Shown here: positions 14,101 to 27,340 of the stretch, one piece after another
Layout: each line of letters starts with the position of its first letter
Position numbering within the stretch: position 1 is the stretch's first letter
From: Selaginella tamariscina
Lineage: Eukaryota > Streptophyta > Lycopodiopsida > Selaginellales > Selaginellaceae
Length of the DNA stretch: 64,000 bases
Assembly: GCA_003024785.1 (NCBI GenBank)
Contig: PUQB01000074.1
Coordinates: 1 to 64,000 of the forward strand
Direction: 5' to 3'
The notes under the pieces: generated by a model
What the model was told of the DNA's origin: nothing
Database searches by the model: none
Seen by the model: only the letters and a program-made list of their open reading frames with translations
Made by a program: the position numbers and the translations under genes

Positions 14101-14787
14101 TTTCTCCTTAATCAGGTCGTGTTTTAACATTCTTGTCCGGAGCGAATTCTCTCGGGTAATGGTCCTGCATTTATGGCTGAGGCATTTTATGTTTTGACAT
14201 CTCGATTAGGGATATGCCACACTTTCACAAGTGCTTATCATCCTTAGATAGATGGTTTAGTGAAACGGCTCGTCAGAACCTTCAAGGGGATGATCGCGAA
14301 GTATATGAACTTTCAATATTCGAATTGGGATGGTTATCTGCCGTTTCTCCGATATGCTTATGTCACTGGAGTTCAAAGTTCCATTAGTACTTCCCCATAT
14401 AAGCTCTTGTATGGTCATGACCCGGTGTTGCCAATGGAGTTGGGTTTGCCTTCTCAGTTACTACGAGCTGCTGATGCTAGGTCGTGGGATCGGTATCTAA
14501 CGAGCATTCTTCCATTGGTTCATGCGGAGTCAGCAGAACACTTGGGCCGCGTACAAGTAAGACAACAACAATGCTACAACTCGCATCATCGTCCTCTTAC
14601 GGAGTACAAGGTTGATGAATTGGTGTTGGTTCATTTTCCCAAGCTTACGGTACGTGGTTTAGTTAAGAGTCTCCTTCCTCAGTGGAAAGGATCATATCGA
14701 GTGCTACAGCCAATAGGGCCACAAATTATGAAGTTCGACACAACATTCAACCTGATCCTCTGGAGATTGTACATGTGCAACGGTTAA
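11194..14787 (+). pseudogene. Element 1 gag-pol remnant (Ty3/gypsy)
   Basis: The gag end is at about 11,194-11,325, followed by a zinc-knuckle-like HCWACDEVGH at about 11,448. The protease DTG is at about 11,769. Reverse transcriptase covers about 12,190-12,880, with FCIDYR, MPFGLSNAPATF and the FIDD active site near 12,745. RNase H covers about 13,150-13,525. Integrase covers about 13,780-14,740. Several frameshifts split the frame. In integrase the three expected acidic residues are all changed: NLMGPF for D-L, SGNGPAF for S-D-N-G, and LVKRL for L-V-E-R. Two in-frame stops lie near 14,127 and 14,247. It is inactive. Confidence 0.85.
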
Positions 14788-14920
14788 AGTATTTTATGCA
14801 ACGGGAACAAGTTGTGTCGCCTACAGATCCACCAGTGCCTCCTCCTGATGTTCCTCCAGATCCAGGCCCATTTACAAGAGAACCCTAACCAACTTACACC
14901 CTTCCGAGAGGAGGGGATGA

Positions 14921-15077
14921 TGTAAATCCATATGTACGGTTTCATGTGCACATACTATTATTAATATAGTGAATTTTGATAACTGTCGAATTGGATTCAA
15001 TCTGGACCACTCACTCTTGTATATAAGTTAGGGTTTTAAATTAATGGATATACATTTATATATTCCGAGCTCTCACA
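14921..15077 (+). repeat. Element 1 right LTR
   Basis: Preceded by a purine-rich tract (gagaggagggga) typical of a polypurine primer site. It begins TGTAAATCC and ends CTCACA. It is clearly diverged from the left LTR. Confidence 0.8.
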
Positions 15078-16027
15078 ACACCTGATTTTAATTTTTCTAA
15101 TTATGCATTGTTAAGTATTTATATATTCATATATGTAATATATTTTATTGTATATGTGTATTATAATAGTATGTCTTCTTCTGGTTAATTTAACATCGCA
15201 TGCGTAAGGATTTTATCTCACTCGTGTAAAACACTTATGGTATAAAATGTACATTAAAAAAAGATGAAATGTTATTAAATTTTTGATAAATAATCAAACA
15301 CAAATTTAATTTAATCAATAAACCCATAAGTTCCACTAGGTTCAAATATTATATACATTCAAGTTTAACTTATTGATATAATTACTATAAAATATAGTTT
15401 AAAAAAAAGATTTAAACACAAGTATACATGTATATATAATATTCATATGTACTAGTACTTGTATATTAACTTTGCCATTAATACAACTGTGGATTTTGTT
15501 TTGTTTATAAATCAAAATCATGTGTGTGTGAGTGAGAGAGAGTGACAGATTTTCTTTAAATTATCCTACGACTATTATCATGTTTCAACTATATATGTGC
15601 AGGTGCATTATGTTAATTAAAATTAACATTAAAATATTAAAAAATTATATATAGGTTTTATATTATATATATATATATTGTGGCAACACATTGCTTCTTT
15701 GTCTTCAACGCTGCCTGTTATACTTTGGTGGGTGTTTTTGAAACTATTATACTTTGTAAGTGTTTTGAAACTATTAAGAGCTCGCTCCTGGTCGTTCCTA
15801 CTTGGAGGATCAAGGTACGTAAATATGCTATCTCTCTACATGCGTATGCATATGCACGTGCATGCGTGCGTGCGGTGTGAGAGAGATTTTAGTATGTTGG
15901 AAAGGGTACTTCCATACACTTATTATGGATTAAAGGTTTATATGTGTGTGTAGATATATTTCTAACTCGTGTGTATATATATATATGTATGTATATAGTA
16001 AATAAACGATTTGAAGCCCGGTTTGCT

Positions 16028-16062
<35 letters not shown>

Positions 16063-16110
16063 AACAAAATTTTCATTAAAGAATTATAGGTTAATACATA
16101 TTTCTCTCTT
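15078..16110. other. Array spacer, no gene seen
   Basis: AT-rich spacer similar to 40,040-40,450 and to parts of 180-560, sharing phrases such as 'gttatactttg' and 'ttaagagctcg'. It holds (TA)n tracts near 15,978 and 16,029. It links the small ORF and GBPL copy C to the polymerase 5' copy, and element 1 sits in it. Confidence 0.6.
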
Positions 16111-16129
16111 TGTTCATGGACTCCTTCGG

Positions 16130-16515
16130 CGGTGGCGAATGCTCGGAGGGCTCATAAAGTGAAAGAAGCAATGATCATCGGAGTGCGTGTCGAACTGCTT
16201 TCTGCCGAGATGATCTCTGGAGGAGACACCTGTGTAGCTTATATAAGTTTTAGAACTTATAAAGCAAATCGTCATCTCTTGTATCTTCACGAAGGGAACT
16301 CCTTCTTTGGCGCGCTTGATCTCTGCCCCACGCGCTCGCAGGTCCGATCCACACACTCGTCCACTGATCTGCGAACATGGTCCACTAGCTCCTTGCAGCT
16401 CTCCTGCACGCGATCAACAGTCCGAGCCACAAACTTATCCAAGCAGATGAGGAAAAAACGGCAACGAAACGCACACACCTGCTAGACAGATGAGAAATTG
16501 GAAGGCAAGCAACAT
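16130..16515 (-). CDS. Small hydrophobic hypothetical ORF, copy 2 (downstream of GBPL copy C)
   Basis: Not recognised. Minus-strand ATG at 16,515, then MLLAFQFLICLAGVCVS, a second hydrophobic run, and DKFVARTVDRVQ followed by an amphipathic helix with regularly spaced V, C and R residues. It has a single VARTVDRV unit, unlike the other two copies. On the minus strand the upstream side has a telomere-motif phrase (AACCCTAACCCTAA near 16,618) and a second one near 16,535, both common in plant promoters. A frame change near 16,340 separates the two halves. Coding status is uncertain. Confidence 0.35.
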
Positions 16516-16826
16516 TCCCTATTCCCTAGCAAAAACCCTATCCGAAATTGTGCTTAAAAGAAAAAAAACCCTTTAATTTAAGGTTATGAACAGTGGCTTA
16601 GGGTAAAAAACTTTAATTAGGGTTAGGGTTCGCAACAAAAACAGAGCATGGCTTGATCTGCTGTAGTGTGCTTGTTGTGCGCACAGTTTAAATATATTTA
16701 ATGATAAATACTAGCAAAAATCAAAACAATTAGATACAATCGTTGTTGATTTTAGTCATCCTTCACATAGAGCCTCCAACATGTGCTTAACGCTGATATA
16801 TATTCAGTTCCCAGTTTAAAACAAGA

Positions 16827-16857
<31 letters not shown>

Positions 16858-16953
16858 ATAATATGCAGGAGTTATGACCGAGAGAGAGAGACGTATACTC
16901 AATTATCATGTAAGTGTTGTATGTCTATTACAAGCACATATCTTACCGTCAAG

Positions 16954-19151
16954 TCAAGGATTGTTGATGTTTGCATTGTCGTTGTTGTTGAGAACGTATT
17001 TCTCGTAGAGAGAAAGTACTTCCCTTTGGGTGCATTGTTTTGAGCTGCAACACATGGGCACCATAGCCAGCGTCCGTCAGTTTGTGTTTAAGCTGAGCTA
17101 TAGTCAGCTTCTATAGTCCTGCTCATGCTCCGTGCTCCGCGTGATCGTCTACACTCTCCCCCGCTGTGAACCCTGTGAACCAACGTTGTCAATATTCAAG
17201 TCTCTCTTGCTATGCCTGCCCCTGCTCTCCGTAGGTGGTGTTTGCAACAGGAAACAACATATAAACTGTCTATTAGTATACATGACTAGAAACACACACA
17301 CAGCGTCATACACATTAATGCACCAGCTAAACCATCTTTAGCTGGCTACATGTTCAAATCTATACACGCATACAAACAATGCATACTGCACAATCTCTGT
17401 CTGTCTGTATGTCTCTCTCTCTCTCTCTCTCACACACACAAACACATCCACACACATACTTAATATCAAGTATGACTCTATATGTAAGCATATACACATA
17501 CCTCTACGTTCTCCTTCTCATTATCATCCGAGCCTCGCTTTCTTCTCCCTGTAGACTCCGCCTGAGTTCTTAACTTAGTCTCGAGAGCAGTCTCGGTGAG
17601 CCTTGAAGTTGCAAGTTCATGTTGCAAAGCATCTACTTCCCCTGTACATTCTGTAGCTGAAAAGACAAACTCTCTGCCCTTGCATTTGCCTCTGAGTGTG
17701 CAGCTCTCTCCGAAGCCAGTAATCCCTCCGTACTAACTCTGTGTGAAAACAAAGTAACTAAGTGTATACCATGTCCTCACTCCAACCGTGCGTGTGATTG
17801 TATGTGTGGATATTACCATTAACTATATATAATTGTACTAATGCTATTGTATTAGCGTTGGCATATATCATAGAGAGAGAGAGACACCTATCCACACATA
17901 TCATACAAAAGTTTATGCGCACAGCTAACCATAGATTTGTTCATACAATGGTTGGCATACACATTCCGTCAAAGTCGTACATGTAGAATAGTTGTACCAC
18001 ACCCATGTATAAGTAGAAAACTGACAAGGTACATGACTTACCGATGCGCATGTTCATCCAAACACAGGCACACATGATACCCACCTTTTGTGAGAGCGTG
18101 GAGGTGAACTCGGCTCTCAAAGCGTCTTCTCTTTGTTGCTGCTGCTTACTTCCACGTTCACGGAGAGTAGTATACCGATTGGCAGTAGATCGAGCCTCGG
18201 TAAGAACAGTTTCATGCTTCCGTCTCCATTCCGCCGCCTCTTCTTTTGCCAAGTCGATTGCTCACGTGCACCTGCTAGACGAGCTTCAGCAGCACTACAT
18301 CTGCAATATACTTATCGTGACCACTTGTACATAATATATCTCTCGTGCATATGTTTTATAAATGAATAAGTTATAGGTCAATATAAAACAGCTCAAAACT
18401 AGGACTCTATTTATATATCACACACGCACACACATATATAGATGTAGCATGTTTTGTTTATGCATAAACATATAGAGAACAAAAAAGGCACTACTGCATG
18501 GACATACAAACGTGTATAAACTCACATCTACATATACACACAACACATCACACTGATATACATATATTTTTAAAAAATGCATATATTTGCATACACAAAT
18601 GTAGTGAATGGATATGCATATAGGCAAACGTTATTACATGTGAATGTAGATATGCCCATCTGGCAGTTTACAAATACCGCAAACACATACATACGACATA
18701 CACGTGTAAGTCTGTCATCATACCTGCTCTGTAAGGCAGCATATTCCGACTTATGCCTCTCTTCTGCTGACCTACGTTCTCCGAATACATGCTCGTACTT
18801 AGTCTGCCACTCGGATGCCCCCTTGATTGCTGCTTCAAGCTGCTCTTGAAGGCTCGCACGTTTCTTCTCTGCCTTTGTGAGCTTGGTTTGTAGTCCTGCA
18901 TATTGACCTGATAATGCCTCGGTTGCCGCTTTGTAATCCGCTATAGCTACCTACGGACTTCCTCACTTTCTGAAAGAAGAAAAAAAAATTAACTACCTTG
19001 AATGTCATCAGGAATAGTAATTAAAGCTATTGTGCTAACGCTGGACTATACATACACATATTACTATCTAGCTGAGACATTTGTGATCCCAATATGTAGC
19101 ACGCATGCAGATCACACCTCTCTCCTCTCTCTCTCTCTCTCTCTTCTCTCA

Positions 19152-19233
<82 letters not shown>

Positions 19234-21353
19234 AAGTTTTAATGGGCTACAATTTTAGATATATATAGTCCTATAATCATTATACGTGTGTACCTGCGTT
19301 TCCAGTCTAAAGCCTCTCTGAGCAGATTCTATCTGCCTTGAAGTCAAGTTGAGCTTATCTTCCAATGAACGGCACTTAAGCTCCAGGCCTGAAACTCGTG
19401 ACGCGCCGCTTGATGGGTTACTCTTTTAAACAGGTCACTGATCGACCCCTCCAGACTGCAACAAGAAACAATTATTTGCCTACATGTTTCTACATAAACA
19501 ATTAAATAAAAGATTTTACTATTGTAACCACATTCATAGGACGTGTGTAATGCGGACGTGCGAGTCGACGGTCTAAATTAATGCTTGATGATAAGACACA
19601 CCTTTAAATAGTAAGGAATGTATGCATATACATACTCCACAGCTTGTTTAGCATGCCACAATTAATGAGTTATATATAGAGTGGGGTACCTTTGTTGGAT
19701 GAACTTCACAAGCTTTTCCCTTTGCGGGCCCAGATACCGAAGTTTCATATTTCGCTATTAGTTCGTTGAGTAGCTGCAAAAATGAAACACATTCTTTATA
19801 GAAGACATAATATGCACATAATTGAAGTCATACCTGAATTATTTGATCCAGTGATGCATTTGATGAATGGCATGCTACTCTAAGCTTTCCGTCCATGTTT
19901 TCTATCGCTTTAAGACACTTCAGCTCCACTTCCATGGCAGCTTTCTGCTTGTAGTCCTGCATGAGAAGAATGTCCGTAAGCTGAATATCAACAAATCAAT
20001 AGTTACTTAGTGGGTAAACTAAGCAGTACGGTTAATTCATATCATACTGAGCAGTACCTCGAAATGCTTCTTCATAGACGTGAGCAATTGCCTTTCGTAT
20101 TTTTCTCTAATGTTTCCAGCTCCATCAGACTGTAGACAGCGAGAGAAAATTGAACCACTTTATCGTATGCTTCTTATAGAATCCCCTGTCAGTTATATAC
20201 AAACACAACACCCCTACACACAGAAAACACGCATAAATATATACGATTAGACGTATGTACTTACCAAGAGGTCTTATCCAAAGATTTCGTATTTGTCTCC
20301 AGTGCAACATCAAGTTGTATACATCTCTATTGCGAGTAAAATTAAGCAACCTTACTGACATAATAAGTCAATACTAACCTGTTCAACTAGTCGAGCCTTT
20401 TCGAGCTCTTTTAGGAGGGTATCACGTTCTCTTGCTATCATTTCGGTGTCTTTCTGCCTTCTCTTTTCTCCATTGCCGTCATTTGATAATGCTTTGCCTC
20501 CGGACGTAGTGTTGCGAGCTCTTCTTCCTCGGCCACCGATCTGAATTCCTGTGCCTGACCATTGCAAATGAAATTGTTTAATATTAAGTTTATTGAACTT
20601 TTAACTTTTGCTCGCAATATGACATGGGTTATGACACAACATAGTTTACGTACTAGTATGCTAGTAGAATATACCATAATATTTGATGTTTGATGTTAAG
20701 AAAATTAACGGTTGAAGCATGATAGTCACTCTATACTTATGAAGAGGTGTTCTTATTTGGCAAGTAAATATACGTTATACAAAGATGTTGGCCAGAGATG
20801 CAGCTCACAACACACTCATAGAATCGTTTTATGGAACTGAAGCTTACCTGTAATCTAGCCTTCAAGTCACTCACAACACGCTCACTTTGCTCCAGCTTTC
20901 CTTGGATTTTATTTAGCAAAGCCTCCTGCGGAAACAAAAGAAAATCAACTACCCATGGGAAGAGAATGTGTGACATATGTGTATTCAGAGTGAATACGTA
21001 TATCAATCCATACATATCATACAAAAATTTTATGAGCACAGCTAAACATATATTTGTTGGTATCACATTCCGCCAAAGTCATACATGTACAATATTTGTA
21101 CCACACCCATGTATAAGTAGAAAACTGACAAGGTACATGACTTACCGACGGATGCTCATTCAAACACACGCACACATGCACACACAAGATACCCACCTTT
21201 TGTGAGAGCGTGGAGGTGAAGTCGGCTCTCAAAGCATCTTCTCTTTGTTGCTGCTGCTTACTTCCACGTTCCTGGAGAGTAGTATACCGATGGGCAGTAG
21301 ATCGAGCCTCGGTAAGAACAGTGTCATGCTTCCGTCTACAGTGTCATGCTTCC
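16954..21353 (-). pseudogene. GBPL copy C: coiled-coil-only copy with scrambled exon order
   Basis: Exons in transcription order, named after copy A: ex14 part 21,197-21,353; ex15 20,848-20,925; ex16 20,379-20,554; ex8 part 20,265-20,310; ex9 20,058-20,185; ex10 19,834-19,956; ex11 19,690-19,773; ex12 19,294-19,455; ex13 18,724-18,950; ex14 again 18,085-18,300; ex18 17,502-17,738; ex19 about 16,954-17,248. The order is thus 14-15-16, then 8 to 14, then 18-19: an internal duplication whose seam joins exon 8 to the intron after exon 16. There is no GTPase domain. The exon 19 acceptor AG is changed to TG ('tttgcaacagg' for 'ttcgctacagg'). It begins directly after the polymerase 3' end and is near-identical in layout to copy B. 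It could be transcribed, but not as a GTPase. Confidence 0.75.
19118..19228. repeat. (TC)n-(TA)n-(GA)n palindromic microsatellite in GBPL-C intron 12
   Basis: Same structure and intron position as the tract at 6,061-6,150. The GA arm is longer, about 20 units. Confidence 0.9.
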
Positions 21354-21534
21354 TGCAAAAATAAATTGTATAAAATAATAATTATACGAATAAGGATACG
21401 ATGCAATATGCAAACTGTCTATAACACACACACATACACGCACACACACACACACACCAATATCATTTACTAAAAATACATATAATGTAATAAACTTACC
21501 GTGTTTACGTTGTTGATATTTTGATTTGTATCTG

Positions 21535-21768
21535 TTAATCAGGATAGAATCTCCACCGGCCATCCCCAACAATACATTTGTGATATGAGAAGTCATCAAC
21601 AGTGTCATCTTCACGCACGATGCAAAAACATCTACATTTGTACACAGAATGGAATACAACCTGTATATCATAGAATTATTACTATTATTTATTATTACTA
21701 TTATCAAATATAATAATTAGATAACCCTCCCTCCCTCCTCTCTCTCTCTATACACACACACAGTGGCC

Positions 21769-21802
<34 letters not shown>

Positions 21803-21931
21803 GCACACACATGTGAGACATATAAAGTTCACCTTTAAATGTTTCACTCCACAGCTAAGCTTCTTTTTACTGTCTGGGTGATGTTTAAGGGCGTTTAACA
21901 CAATACTTTCGTTCTCTTAGACAGCAAGAAT
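21535..21931 (-). other. DeCL domain exons at the polymerase C-terminus
   Basis: Exon 28 carries ALKHHPDSKKKLSCGVKHLK. Exon 29 carries CRCFCIVREDDTVDDFSYHK and ends at TAA, 21,535-21,537. This pattern (HHPD, G-V, CRCF, DFSY-KC) is the DEFECTIVE CHLOROPLASTS AND LEAVES-type domain, found at the end of NRPD1 and NRPE1 and absent from Pol I-III largest subunits. Only about 90 residues (exon 27, with a coiled EQAREVTWKNMEELYSELRE segment in an alternative frame) separate it from the polymerase core. The reading frame shifts near the start of exon 28. Confidence 0.8.
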
Positions 21932-24789
21932 CTGAAAAGAATTCAAAAAATTAATAAAAGAATAATATCTAATATAATTATACATATATACTCTAGTACA
22001 AAGCTTATACACTCTATAGTAAAATATTATCAGAAAGTAAACATATTTATCAAGTTTATTACTATATACTTATATAAGATTAATAACGGGATAATTGACT
22101 AATTAACGATGACTATGTACCTCTTATATAGGAGTTCCCGTAGTTCGCTGTAAAGCTCTTCCATGTTCTTCCAAGTAACTTCACGAGCCTGTTCCACACT
22201 AGACAACGATCAATCTCTCCTCCACATGTCTCGATCTGTTTCACAGGCTCTTCTACATTCGCTTTGGGATTGTCTTCTGGTATTCGAACCCTTGAACTTT
22301 GGAAGGGCTGCGCATTATCACAGTTTTGTGTAGCCAGAAGGAATGTGTTGAAATCCACATTTTCAGCAAACAAGGCTTCATCCGTTCTCTCCTGTAATAC
22401 ACATGACATGTAGTTATTAATAGTACAGTATATACATGTAAAGATAAGATAGTTAAGCAGCACAATTCTAAAAACTACGGTGTGCGTGCGTGCGTGTGTG
22501 TGAGAGAGAGATTCGCACTTAACATTTAAGTCTTCGTGTTCATATAACATTCATTAACCAATACGCATTATGTACAATTGCTAAACTTGTAAGAGCCGTA
22601 AAATTTCATGTTTGTATATACAAATATACACATAAATACACATATCTATACTCTTGCACGCACACACACATACACACCTCTTTCATAAGAAGATGAAAAT
22701 TAGCTCCAGTGCCGAGCGAGGGCCGTTTACCACAAAAGGATGACTCCGTCACTCCAATCAAGTTATCAACACTTCGATCCATTGCACAAGATTCAAAAAC
22801 AGCTGCTGGATTCTAAACAAAACAATAGTATACATTATAGTGTTTATGTGCACTAAATGTGTATAGCTGATGGAGACATACACATACAAGATTAAATGCA
22901 TGTGTATATAAAGGATATACATGCAACACATACACGTGTATATATACGTGTGCGTGTGTGTGTATCTGTGTTATGTACCTGTAAAGATCTCTTTCTATGT
23001 AAAGAACCAAATGTACAGGTATGTATACACATATCTGGTGTATATATGCATGTATTTCTATGTGTGTCTTTCTGTTATGTTTATGTAGTAATATGCACTG
23101 TATGTTATGTACCTTTGAAGTGGCAAGAGCCAGGGCTGAGCTGCCAGATAACTTCTTGATAAACTCTTCATATCCGCCGGCCACAAATCCATCCACCTCA
23201 CCAGAGAAACATGCCACATCAGCAATTAGCATCAAATGTTCCACCTTCATAACTCTATCATAGTGTTTCGCCAGTTGTTTAAGTTTCTGCGTAACCAAGT
23301 GAATAATTCACAATATGCATGTGTGTGTGTGTGTGTGTAGCTATGTATACGGTATAATCAATATCCAGCTAGATATATATACATCCATAAATGTACAGCT
23401 ATATAAATATGCACGGACATACATACACATATAAACATATACGTAGGATAGATACCCATACATAAACCTACGTATACATAAGGCACCTCTATACATACAC
23501 ACACATACATCCCAGGATATGCTGCTTTATAACGCCTTCAAGCATAAGACTCAGTGCGTATATATATACTGTGGAAGATATGTGCTGGATATACATGCAT
23601 GCATACCTATATAGGTGCATGCCACACATGTAGATATACATACAATCATTGAGCATACATCATATATCTATGTACATATATACATAATACATACATACAT
23701 ATAGGTCTATGTGATATTACCTGTAGAAGGTGTTGATATGCTGCCTCAATGCCAAAAACCGACCACACCTCTTGTACACCGTAAGGAGTGCTTTGTTCCC
23801 AATCTAAGAAATGCATTATGGATTCGCACGCACTTGTAACAACTCGCCACGGAACTCCACGCTTTTTTGATACATAACTGTTTAGGATTACTTCTAATGC
23901 TAGCTCGTCTTCCCAGTTTATCCTGACTGAGTTTATATCCTCACAGCCTATGAAAATACTAGCAAATACGTTAAAATGAATATGTCTAATAATATGTATA
24001 TGTGAGTATTGTGTATATATTGATAACAAAAACAATAAAATAACAATGCAAAGGTATACATAAGCATATAATTACTGTTAACACAGTAATAATATCTACT
24101 GTGCTGTATAATATACAGCATCACATCGCATGTGTAACTCTGCCAGTGCTTAACACGAGAGAGAGAGAGAACTCAATTGCAATATTTGTAGTTTTACCTT
24201 TGACAACAGTTGCGAGTAAATATGGTAAAGTAACTGTCTTCATTCTTTCATGAAGCTCGTCATTGTCAGTGTCAGGTGATGTTATAAAAAAACATACATA
24301 GAACAGGAGTGTTCCCACGAACCCTGAATGTATATAGTAAATGTTACACATATGCATATCAGTAAATAAGACACTAACCTTGAGTAAAAATGAAGTCCTT
24401 GAACACACTCATTATCAGAGCATATCGGAAATATTTTCTGGAGACGTGAAACGATCGCATTTATGTCTAAGTCACACCTCTTTAGAGCCTCCTGTAAATA
24501 ACATTAACATTCTAGCAGGCAAATATATGGCACCTTCATATTTAAATGTGTATGCATATGTCGGCTATAAAACGTTAACTACATTACTTAGTGATAATAT
24601 ACTTATGGTATTTATCTTAGGTATATCATGTTTAAGTTTATAAATATGGATTTATTAAGTACAGCGCACCGTTTTAAGCTCAATGCAAGCAACCCATGGA
24701 ACTCTTTTAATTTGGTCCTTAACATTTTCATTAGAATCATATCTGCACGTGAAGGAACGCAAATCAAATTATGCTACATATAGAGAACA

Positions 24790-24852
<63 letters not shown>

Positions 24853-25243
24853 CAAGGTACATATACATACATACACATACATACACTAGTATGCAAGAAA
24901 CATAATTACGCATCGTAAGTAGTAACACTAAAGCTATATAAAACAACTATAAACCTTATATTTAAGCTTTGATGTTCAGAGCAAATTAAAGTTATTATAA
25001 ACTATTGAAAATAGATAAATTAGAATTAAATTAACATTTTGTTTTATAAAACTTACTCAATCCACGTTTTTGAGGAGAGCATGTGTATCGTTATCGGTCT
25101 TAAGTGTTCTTGTGCTTTGAGAGCTACCCACTCTGGCTTTGTTACTTTTGGCAACTTCAATATAATTTTTCTATCATATTCTCTGAAAGTATTTGTACAA
25201 GGTTGCAGTATGTCCTGTGAAAAAATGAATAGATTAAAGTGTC

Positions 25244-25292
<49 letters not shown>

Positions 25293-27285
25293 AGAGAGAG
25301 AGAAAGAACAGAATAATTTGTATAAAATATTACTTTGAGCATTTGCAAAGGATGCTCCTTATTTGCAGAGACTTGAAGTCTATTATCGCTGTCGCTGCTA
25401 AAATACCCACTGGTTCACCAGGCTCCGTCTCTCCGCCATAAGTAAATTGAAATATATGTCCTGGACAAATACACATGTATTGTGCATAGAAATATATCTA
25501 AACAAGCTTACACAAGTACGTGTGTATATATATACACACATGAATCTAGTACCTCCATATGTAGATCGTACAGTACTATCGTACTCCGACCGAACATCCT
25601 TGAGGTAACACATGAGAAATCTAAACAGATGCCCACACTCCTGAATACCAGCTCTGGCACTTCTTGTGGCTATCGAATGGTTGAAAAACTCCCGTGGATC
25701 TAGACCGTCCAGAAAAGAGTTTCCACGAGGCCCATACATTTCCATAGTTCTGAAGAGGTTAGCCTTCCTCTGCCTCATGTTGAGCAGCCTAATGAACCAT
25801 TTAACTTATAAGCATTAACTAATTACAACTATACATAATTAACTGCAGTAAATTCATGTTTCGTAACAAAGTCCACAGGTTAACTTTCTAAACTTCGTAA
25901 TAATGTATAAAATGATACAAACTATTACTGAAGTATATATGTATGTATATAATATACATACCTGTGGGAATCCCGTTTTAACTCTGTCTTGCAAAAACTC
26001 GCCTTGTAGTAGTTGAAGTCCTAAACACGCTCCTTGTTGCATCATCTTCGACAATGAGCCTTTACTTGTTGCATGAACCATCTTAAGCAGTGAATTCTTC
26101 TGATAGTTTTCACTAGCGTGCACCTAGATAATAAAAACATCCTTATTTTTAAACACGCGCGTTTAATGCTCAACTTGGATTATACATATGCATGGTCACT
26201 TGGATATCTGTACGATAATGTTTAGATAGGTATATAATTGGGTATGTTATGCATTCATGGATACACACCCACACCCACACCCACACCGACAAGCACACAC
26301 ACATACACTACCGCTATGATTTTCTCGAGCTCAGACATGACTGTTTGGAAACCTGAGACAGCAGCTTGTCGCATCTCGGGTGTTTTAAACAGCCGGAAGT
26401 TGTTTGTTTTTCTCCTCTTGTCTGCTCAGAAACGCTGTTAATTCTAACATGAGCCTCCTTAAACGGCGCATAAGTATGGATCTATGCGAATGTCTATATA
26501 AATGTTACACACGCAGAGAGAGAGAACCTTCGTTTTTGTCTATGTCTGGGCTGAGAAACGCTGTGGAGTTGAACAAGGGGATCACAGAGAGTTTGATGGA
26601 CAAGGGAATATACTTTGGCCTCCTCCAGGGCCGACAGGATCTCCTCTTCTAGGTTCCTCCTGGAGATGACATCACCCACAAGGTAAAAGTCCGATAAGCC
26701 GACACTAAACCCTGTCTCCGTAATCCACTCAGTGATTACTCCTTGTGCATCATTAAGGTGTTCTAATGTCTTCTCTGGACCGACCTGCTTGCATATGCTT
26801 CTCGCAAGTCCTGTTTTACTTACAAGCTGTGTATCAGTTTCATCACAAGGCCACATAGATGCGTTATTTAATTTCACTATTACCTGTATGAGCGTGCATT
26901 TATATTATACTCTACTGCACTAAACATCTGGGTAATACCGTTGAATGCCTATTTAACTGCTATAGCATGGCTGTGGGTGTAAAAATGCTGCAAATGTCTA
27001 TACATATGTATAAAAGATCTCTGCCTGTGTTATATATAGAGAGAGAGACCTATGTTGGCTTAGTATAGTCAAAGCACATACATGCACTGTGCATATACAT
27101 CATCTTGCATAGGCTAAACGTAGATGCGTAAGAGTAAATATGACATATATATAAAATACACATACCTTTTTTGCCTAGCCAGCCTGACGAACGTGAATCA
27201 ACTCGCAAAAATTCACCATTGCTAATCAACACTTTTTTGTCCGAGCTTTAACAAACGAACTCAGTAAAATGTATACAAATATACA

Positions 27286-27340
<55 letters not shown>

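Larger units (their letters stand above)
10399..15077 (+). mobile_element. Old Ty3/gypsy LTR retrotransposon (element 1)
   Basis: About 4.7 kb, with diverged LTRs of about 160 bases at each end and gag, protease, reverse transcriptase, RNase H and integrase remnants in gypsy order. Flanks read 'aaatctacac' on the left and 'acacctgatttt' on the right. The unoccupied equivalent at about 40,027-40,040 reads 'aaatctacacctg', which confirms the insertion and a short ACAC-type target duplication. It interrupts the spacer between GBPL copy C and the polymerase 5' copy. LTR divergence, stops and lost catalytic residues mark it as old and inactive. Confidence 0.88.

Noticed and set aside
16615..16632. 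Telomere-like TTAGGGTTAGGG
   Set aside because: Only two units, repeated at the same place in another copy (34,090). It fits promoter telo-box motifs, not an interstitial telomere.
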